A stretch of 64,000 nucleotides of DNA, taken from Actinomycetales bacterium SN12. GTDB taxonomy: Bacteria; Actinomycetota; Actinomycetes; Actinomycetales; Microbacteriaceae. Position 1 is the stretch's first letter. Each line of letters begins with the position of its first letter. Positions 59,021 through 64,000 of the stretch are shown in pieces. The stretch is from positions 186,001 through 250,000 of the forward strand of contig PJCV01000003.1 in NCBI GenBank assembly GCA_002837415.1, in the 5' to 3' direction. The notes beneath the pieces were generated by a model. It ran no database searches. It saw only the letters and a program-made list of their open reading frames with translations, and was not told where the DNA came from. The position numbers were made by a program, and so were the translations under genes.

Positions 59021-61198
59021 TCAGTGCTGCCGGTGGCTCTGGTCGCCGTCGTGGTGTGCGGCGTCGTGATGCGGCTCGCCGCCGGCGCGATCCGGCGCAT
59101 CGTCCGCATTGGCCTCGGCCGACTCCTCACGCCGCTGGGCGCGTGAGCTGTACGGGTAGTCGGGCGCCGGGCCCTCAAAGAACCGGCTCGCTGCCGCCGA
59201 CAGCGAGGTGCGCATCGCAGCGAGCCGTGGGTCGTCGTCCCCGTCGTCGACCGCGTCATCGTCGTCGTCGCTCGAGAGCTTGGGCGTCATGATCGAGATG
59301 GCCTCGGTCGCCGGGGCCGGGCTGTCGGAACCCTCGGTGGTGACCGAGGCGGGCAGGCCCGTGATCAGCTCGGTGAAAGTCGGCTCGACTGTCGTGGACG
59401 GCAGCGTGACGGCCTCGGTCGCGAGGGGAAGGATGAGCGGACGCGTCTCGTCCGCCTGCTCGTCGCCCTCGGCCTGTCCGTCCGAGTCAGGGTGTTCACC
59501 GATGCGAGCGCTCTCGACCAGGTCGTCGACGCTCTGCTCGGCTGCGCGAGCCTCATCCGAGGACGGAGCGTCTCCTGCTGCGTCGAGCTCCGCATCGTCG
59601 TCACCGTCGGAGTCGGTGCCGTCGGCAACTGCTGGATCAGCAGTGTCATCGGCATCCCCACCTTCGCGCGTTTCGGCGATAGCGGCGTCCGCATCGCTGT
59701 CGGCCACGTCCGTGGCGTCCGCATCGCTGGGGGCCGTATCTGTGTCGTCCGCGTGCTCAGTCGGCTGGTCGGCTTCCACGCTGTCCGACGCCTGGTCGGA
59801 TGTCGACGACGCGGCTTCCTCGTCATCCGCCTCCGCCCCGATCTCGCGGTCCGCTGCCTGCGCAGCATCCTGCGCGTCCGCCTCGGCGTCCTCCGGCGTC
59901 GCCGTGTCCGCGGTGGTGTCGGCGTCCACGTCGCCGTCTGAAGCGTCTTCGACTGCGGGGATGGTGTCGGTCGGCGCTGCTCCGTATCCGGTGCCGGCCG
60001 CTGCGACGGCGCCGCCGTCGGCGACCACCGCAGCCGCACCCGAGAGCGGCACGCCGCCTGCGACCAGCGCCGCGTCGGCCGCGCCAGCATCGGCGTGCTC
60101 GGCGCCGGCGTCGGCATCCGCGTCGGCCGGGCCAGCGGCGGGGTGCTCTGCATTGGCATCGGCATCGGCGTCGAGGGCGTCAGCCGCAGCTTCATCCGTC
60201 TCGCCAGCAGCGACGGGCTGGGCGTCTGCAGCTTCGGCTCCGCTCGCCGAGTCCGACGCGTGGGCGACCCGGTTCGCGGATGTGTCGAGGCGCGGGCTGT
60301 CGGCGCGGCGACCGTAGACGAGGTCGAGGAAGACCTCCTCGAGGCTGGGGCCGCGCTGCTGCAGCATCGTCAAAGCGACGCCGGCTTCGGCGGCGACTGC
60401 GCCGACTGCGGCCGAGTCGGAATCGCGCACGGTGACACCCGAGCGCAGCACGTCGAAGTCGAGCTTGGCAGCCGACAGCGCCGTGATCAGCGGCGCACGG
60501 TTCTCGGCATCCACCACGACGGCGCCGCCCGAGGCATCCGCAAGCTCCGAGATCGGTCCGGCGTGCACTGCGCGGCCCTTCGAGAGCACCACGACGTCGT
60601 CGGCGACCTGCTCGATCTCGCTCAGCACGTGAGATGAGACCAGCACGGTGCGCCCCTCGTCGGCGAGGCGGCGCATCAGCAGACGCATCCAGCGGATGCC
60701 CTCGGGGTCGAGCCCGTTGGCCGGCTCATCGAGCACGAGCACGCCGGGGTCGCCGAGCAGCGCCGATGCGACAGCCAGACGCTGACGCATGCCGAGTGAA
60801 TAGCTGCCCAGGCGGGTGTCGCCGTCGTCCTGCAGCCCGACCAGGTGCAGCACCTCATCGACGCGCGCTGACGGGATGCCGTTCGCCTTGGCGGCGAGCA
60901 TCAGCTGACGACTTGCGGTGCGCCGAGGGCGGTACGCCGACTCCTCGAGCACGGCGCCGATGGTCCGCAGCGGGTGACGCAGGTCGGAGTAGCTCGCGCC
61001 GCCGATGGTCGCGCTGCCCGAGGTGGGGCGGATCTGGCCGAGCAGGATGCGCAGCGACGTGGTCTTCCCGGCACCGTTCGGGCCGAGGAAGCCGGTGACG
61101 GCGCCCGGCGCCACACGGACGGAGAGGTCGGAAACGGCGGTCACAGCGCCGAAGCGCTTTGTGACCTGGGTGAACTCGAGCACCTGTCCTTCGGGCAT
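59021..61198 (-). CDS. ABC transporter ATPase with a long acidic C-terminal tail
   Basis: Protein of 725 residues. Residues 1-300 are a complete ABC ATPase of the drug/lantibiotic-export type: Walker A GFLGPNGAGKTTSL, signature LGSYSLGMRQRLAVASALL, Walker B VLVLDEPANGLDPEG and switch His in VLVSSHVLSE. From about 310 to 725 the chain is low-complexity, dominated by Asp, Ala, Glu, Thr and Ser (for example DADADANAEH, DSDGDDDAELD). It ends in a His-rich GGEPHHDAAHHDGDQSHRQH. Such a tail is very unusual for this family. The reading frame is open over its whole length with the base use of its neighbours. The start at 61198 has AGGAGAGG. No permease gene is adjacent. Confidence 0.82.
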   Translation of the reverse strand: MPEGQVLEFTQVTKRFGAVTAVSDLSVRVAPGAVTGFLGPNGAGKTTSLRILLGQIRPTSGSATIGGASYSDLRHPLRTIGAVLEESAYRPRRTASRQLMLAAKANGIPSARVDEVLHLVGLQDDGDTRLGSYSLGMRQRLAVASALLGDPGVLVLDEPANGLDPEGIRWMRLLMRRLADEGRTVLVSSHVLSEIEQVADDVVVLSKGRAVHAGPISELADASGGAVVVDAENRAPLITALSAAKLDFDVLRSGVTVRDSDSAAVGAVAAEAGVALTMLQQRGPSLEEVFLDLVYGRRADSPRLDTSANRVAHASDSASGAEAADAQPVAAGETDEAAADALDADADANAEHPAAGPADADADAGAEHADAGAADAALVAGGVPLSGAAAVVADGGAVAAAGTGYGAAPTDTIPAVEDASDGDVDADTTADTATPEDAEADAQDAAQAADREIGAEADDEEAASSTSDQASDSVEADQPTEHADDTDTAPSDADATDVADSDADAAIAETREGGDADDTADPAVADGTDSDGDDDAELDAAGDAPSSDEARAAEQSVDDLVESARIGEHPDSDGQAEGDEQADETRPLILPLATEAVTLPSTTVEPTFTELITGLPASVTTEGSDSPAPATEAISIMTPKLSSDDDDDAVDDGDDDPRLAAMRTSLSAAASRFFEGPAPDYPYSSRAQRREESAEANADDAPDRAGGEPHHDAAHHDGDQSHRQH

Positions 61199-61318
61199 GG
61201 CGACCTCTCCTGTTCGGGACAATCTCTTCCATCTTCGCGGAAACCTGGGAGAATCTGCGCTTCACCTGCCGGAACGGACGATCCTGGTGCGCAGATCAGT
61301 GCAGATCGCGAAGCGGAG

Positions 61319-61324
61319 TAGCCT
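61319..61324 (+). promoter_or_regulatory. -10 box TAGCCT of the hydrolase gene (leaderless)
   Basis: TAGCCT, seven bases (GACAGGC), then GTG at 61332. Confidence 0.55.
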
Positions 61325-61331
61325 GACAGGC

Positions 61332-62402
61332 GTGACCGACACCGAAGCCGCCACCGAAGCCGCCACCGTCATCGCCCGCACCGACAGCTCGCTCGGACGC
61401 ATCACGCTCAACCGTCCCCGGGCCATCAACGCCCTGGATCTCGGCATGATCGAGCAGATCACCGCGGCGCTGAGGGCATGGATCGACGACACCGACGTGC
61501 AGACCGTGCTGATCGACGGCGCAGGTGAGCGGGGCCTCTGCGCCGGCGGCGACGTGCGCGCGCTCTACGACTCGATCACGAGCGGCCACCCCGAGCACAT
61601 CGCCGACTTCTTCCGCGCCGAGTACGCCATGAACGCGCTCATCGCCGAGTACCCCAAGCCGGTCGTCGTCTTCGCCGACGGCATCACGATGGGCGGCGGC
61701 ATCGGGCTCGCCGGCCACGCGGCCGTGCGCATCGTGACCGAGCGCTCGCGCCTGGCGATGCCCGAGACGCGCATCGGCTTCACACCCGACGTGGGCGGCA
61801 CCTGGCTGCTCGGCCGGGCGCCGGGGCGGCTGGGGGAGTACTTCGGCCTCACGGGTCAGAGCATGAGCGCGGCGGATGCCCTGTACCTGGGCTTCGCCGA
61901 TCACTTCGTGCCGTCCGAGAACCTCGACGGCCTGCGCGACGCGCTGGCCACCCGCGCCGATCCGAGCACCCCGAACGAGCTGACGCTGCTGTTCGACGAG
62001 ACACCGGAGCCGTCGGCCCTGCCAGCCGCTCGCGAGTGGATCGATCAGGCTTTCTCGGCTGACACGGTGGGGGAGATCATGCAGCGCCTGCGTGACTCGG
62101 ATGCCCCCGATGCGGCATCCGCCCTCGCCACGCTCGAGGAGCTCGCGCCGACCGCGCTGGCCGTCACCCTCGACGCGGTGCGCGAGGCGCGCGGGATGAG
62201 CGGCGTGCGTGAGGCGCTCGAGGGGGAGTACCGCCGAGTGATGTGGTTCGGGCACAATCATCCGGACCTGGTCGAGGGCATCCGGGCGCAGCTGGTCGAC
62301 AAGGACCGCGATCCGAAGTGGCAGCCGGCGACCGTCGCCGAGCTGCCCGCGGATGCCGGAGCACCGGCGCGGAACTACGTGCCGGAGCCGCCGCTGTTCT
62401 GA
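61332..62402 (+). CDS. 3-hydroxyisobutyryl-CoA hydrolase (enoyl-CoA hydratase family)
   Basis: Crotonase-fold enzyme of 356 residues. It has the marks of the hydrolase branch: ITLNRPRAINALDLGMI, GAGERGLCAGGDVRALYDS (first oxyanion loop), FADGITMGGGIGLAGHA (second loop) and MPETRIGFTPDVGGTWLLGR with the catalytic Glu. The long C-terminal extension ends LVDKDRDPKWQPATVAEL, absent in simple hydratases. The reaction releases 3-hydroxyisobutyrate in valine breakdown. No other valine gene is linked here. Confidence 0.9.
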   Translation: MTDTEAATEAATVIARTDSSLGRITLNRPRAINALDLGMIEQITAALRAWIDDTDVQTVLIDGAGERGLCAGGDVRALYDSITSGHPEHIADFFRAEYAMNALIAEYPKPVVVFADGITMGGGIGLAGHAAVRIVTERSRLAMPETRIGFTPDVGGTWLLGRAPGRLGEYFGLTGQSMSAADALYLGFADHFVPSENLDGLRDALATRADPSTPNELTLLFDETPEPSALPAAREWIDQAFSADTVGEIMQRLRDSDAPDAASALATLEELAPTALAVTLDAVREARGMSGVREALEGEYRRVMWFGHNHPDLVEGIRAQLVDKDRDPKWQPATVAELPADAGAPARNYVPEPPLF

Positions 62403-62702
62403 GTCGCCGCTTCTCAGAGGCCGGCGCTCGCTCGGACGTAGGCGAACAACCCGACGCAGGCGAATATGCGCGGGATTCTCCTGTGCTCGCGTGTTCGCCT
62501 ACCTCCGGTGCCGCGCTCGCCCGGGGGAGCGAATCGGCTGTGCAGCGGGCTCGTTGCGCGCACCCGCTTCGACGTAGGCCATTAACCCGACGTAGGCGAT
62601 TCTGCGCGAGATTCTCCTGTGCTCGCGTGTTCGCCTACCTCGGATGACTGGTCGACCGGCGCGGCGAGGTCCAGCGTGCGCTCCGGCCCGTGCGAGGACT
62701 GG
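62403..62702. repeat. Family C intergenic repeats, two 71-bp copies
   Basis: A 300-base stretch without a gene. Two 71-bp direct copies at 62435-62505 and 62571-62641 (period 136) share GACGTAGGC, AACCCGACG-AGGCGA, GATTCTCCTGTGCTCGCGTG and TTCGCCTACCTC. In copy 1 the ends are inverted over ten bases (GTAGGCGAAC with GTTCGCCTAC), so it can fold. It lies between convergent genes. Confidence 0.8.
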
Positions 62703-63866
62703 TCAGACCGAGGCAGCGAGCTCCAGCAGGCGCGCGACGTGAGCTGCGGCCACGCGCTCGCTCGCGTAGTCGACGGCCGCGTCGCGCGGAGCAGCGAGCA
62801 GGGAGCGGTCTGCCTCGAGCCGGATGATCAGGTCGGCGAGCCCCTCCGCGTCCGGCGTCGGGGTGCCGAGTGCCGCATCCCCGAACTCCGTCGCGAGCAC
62901 CGGGTCGCTGACGATCACCGGGCGCCCGTGCGCGAAGGCTTCGAGCGCCACCATCGGCTGGTTGTCGAAGCCGAGCGAGGTGATGAGGGCGGCATCCGCG
63001 GCATCCATCAGCTCCCCGACCCGCTCACCCGGCACCGGCCCGTGAAATGTGACCGCCGGCACTGGTCGGTGCGTGCCGCCGGCCACGTCGAGGTGCACCC
63101 GGCCCTCGCCGAGTCGGCCGGTGACGAGGCGCATCGCATCGAGCGCCACGTCGACCCGCTTCTCAGGCGCGAAGCGCGCGACCCACAGCAGACGCAGCGT
63201 CCCGCCGTCCGGCGCCGGGGCGACCCTCAGCGGCTGCGCGACGTTCGAGAACGCCTCCACGCGCCCCGCACCCGCGCCTCGGAGCGCTGTGGCCTGATGC
63301 TTCGACGGCGACAGCACGACGTCGGCCCGCTCGGCGATCCGCAGCGTCATGGTGCGGAGGGCATTGTTGAGCGGGTGGCTGCCGGCGAAGCGACCGCCGC
63401 TCCGGATCCCCGTGAGCCCCGAGTGCACGCGCGCCACGATCGGCGCGAAGGGGGCGAGCGCCGCAGGCGCCCGCCAGAAGAAGGTGTGCACGGTGTGCAT
63501 CGACGGGATGCCCAGCTGCCGCGCCACGTCGATCGCCGCTGCCGCGAGCGCGAACTCCGAGTGCACGACGACCGCGCCGATGCCGTGCCGGCGGATGGTC
63601 GCCGCGACCAGCGGCTCCAGATCGCGGGCGCGGCCGAGCAGCGGCAGATCCAGCACGGGGATGGTGCCGTGCCGCGGCGGAGAGACGGTGGTGATGCCCT
63701 CTGCCGCCACCGCATCGGCATCCGGGGCCAGGACGACCACCTTCACACCCTCGCCGGCGAGGGCCTCTGCCTGCCGCCGGAATGCGGTCTGCGCCCCGCC
63801 GAGATACTTCAGCGAGTAGTCGCACACCATCAGCACTGCAGGGCGGGCGGCGTTCTCCGAGGGCAT
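62703..63866 (-). CDS. GT4-type glycosyltransferase
   Basis: GT-B fold glycosyltransferase of 387 residues. The N-terminal acceptor domain opens VLMVCDYSLKYLGGAQTAFRR and has HTVHTFFWRAPAALAPF. The C-terminal donor domain has LRLLWVARFAPEKRVDVALDAM and GFDNQPMVALEAFAHGRPVI, in the region of the family's EX7E motif (here the first acidic residue is replaced in part by FDNQP). The sugar donor is a nucleotide sugar of unknown kind, and the acceptor may be a lipid or cell-wall glycan. The ATG lies seven bases after TAGACT. Confidence 0.85.
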   Translation of the reverse strand: MPSENAARPAVLMVCDYSLKYLGGAQTAFRRQAEALAGEGVKVVVLAPDADAVAAEGITTVSPPRHGTIPVLDLPLLGRARDLEPLVAATIRRHGIGAVVVHSEFALAAAAIDVARQLGIPSMHTVHTFFWRAPAALAPFAPIVARVHSGLTGIRSGGRFAGSHPLNNALRTMTLRIAERADVVLSPSKHQATALRGAGAGRVEAFSNVAQPLRVAPAPDGGTLRLLWVARFAPEKRVDVALDAMRLVTGRLGEGRVHLDVAGGTHRPVPAVTFHGPVPGERVGELMDAADAALITSLGFDNQPMVALEAFAHGRPVIVSDPVLATEFGDAALGTPTPDAEGLADLIIRLEADRSLLAAPRDAAVDYASERVAAAHVARLLELAASV

Positions 63867-63873
63867 GACAGCG

Positions 63874-63879
63874 AGTCTA
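63874..63879 (-). promoter_or_regulatory. -10 box TAGACT of the glycosyltransferase gene (leaderless)
   Basis: TAGACT, seven bases (CGCTGTC), then ATG at 63866. Confidence 0.55.
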
Positions 63880-63937
63880 TTCAGGGGTCGTGCGAGCGCA
63901 CGCCTTCGGCTACCTTGGGGGCGATGAGGAGGCTCTC

Positions 63938-64000
63938 ATGAACAACGCGGTCGAGCGTCTGAGCGACGCGGTCGAGCGTCGAGACCGGCGCACGGCCGAC
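63938..64000 (+). CDS. Start of an unidentified gene, cut by the window edge
   Basis: Only 21 codons are visible (MNNAVERLSDAVERRDRRTAD), charged and helical. GAGGAGG lies eight bases before the ATG and TACCTT (63911-63916) upstream may be the -10, so the start is credible. The doubled ERLSDAVER suggests a coiled coil or repeat. Function cannot be told. Confidence 0.5.
   Translation, partial: MNNAVERLSDAVERRDRRTAD

Noticed and set aside
62435..62641. CRISPR array
   Set aside because: Only two repeats of 71 bp, no regular spacers and no cas genes.

Overview
The window is one contiguous stretch of a high-GC actinobacterial chromosome. It most likely comes from the Microbacteriaceae and looks like Microbacterium. 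Grounds for this are the GC-rich codon use, a coproporphyrin-type haem operon with HemQ, dimeric glycyl-tRNA synthetase, CUT1 sugar transport without its own ATPase, many leaderless genes with TANNNT -10 boxes 6-7 bases before the start codon, and a strikingly frequent heptamer GGATGCC/GGCATCC. No rRNA, tRNA, transposase, prophage or CRISPR array was found. Assignment to a genus is inference.

Layout. 1-5.1 kb (minus): exonuclease III, a HAD phosphatase, a NarL-type two-component system and a BenE-type transporter cut by the window edge, joined mostly by 4-bp overlaps; then a PEBP protein. 5.1-9.5 kb: pyrE, a four-gene operon with a DtxR/MntR-type regulator, and an NRAMP manganese transporter whose start carries a matching operator. 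9.5-14.6 kb: an acyl-CoA dehydrogenase, a MATE exporter, a lipoprotein/OmpA-like pair and a DUF1992 protein. 14.7-19.6 kb: an agmatine deiminase, amidase and permease operon facing a TetR regulator across a perfect palindrome. 19.6-34.1 kb: an M13 peptidase, a beta-lactamase-fold protein without its catalytic serine, an MFS exporter, a CPBP protein, an SDR/two-component operon facing a TetR regulator, a POT peptide transporter, a TspO relative, a GNAT enzyme, a VOC protein, glyS and a 34-residue gene.

34.4-46.2 kb is the most coherent system. A secreted GH18 endo-beta-N-acetylglucosaminidase, an extracellular sugar-binding lipoprotein with two CUT1 permeases, and three enzymes without signal peptides (GH38 alpha-mannosidase, GH5_18-like beta-mannosidase, GH20 beta-hexosaminidase) surround a LacI regulator. 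Three matching 14-bp palindromes lie in the two divergent promoter regions. Together these read as an N-glycan capture and degradation locus: the glycan is cut from protein outside, imported, and trimmed to mannose and GlcNAc inside.

46.3-48.2 kb holds a cytidylyltransferase, a HhH repair protein and an HTH protein. 48.2-58.4 kb holds the haem genes hemA, hemE, hemY, hemQ, hemC, hemD, hemB and hemL, with three small envelope-type genes between hemY and hemQ; ferrochelatase is not in view. 58.5-64 kb holds a small unknown protein, an ABC ATPase with a roughly 400-residue acidic tail, a 3-hydroxyisobutyryl-CoA hydrolase, a glycosyltransferase and the start of one more gene.

Four kinds of repeat lie across the window: an in-frame palindromic insert in coding genes, and three families of intergenic palindromic or direct repeats.
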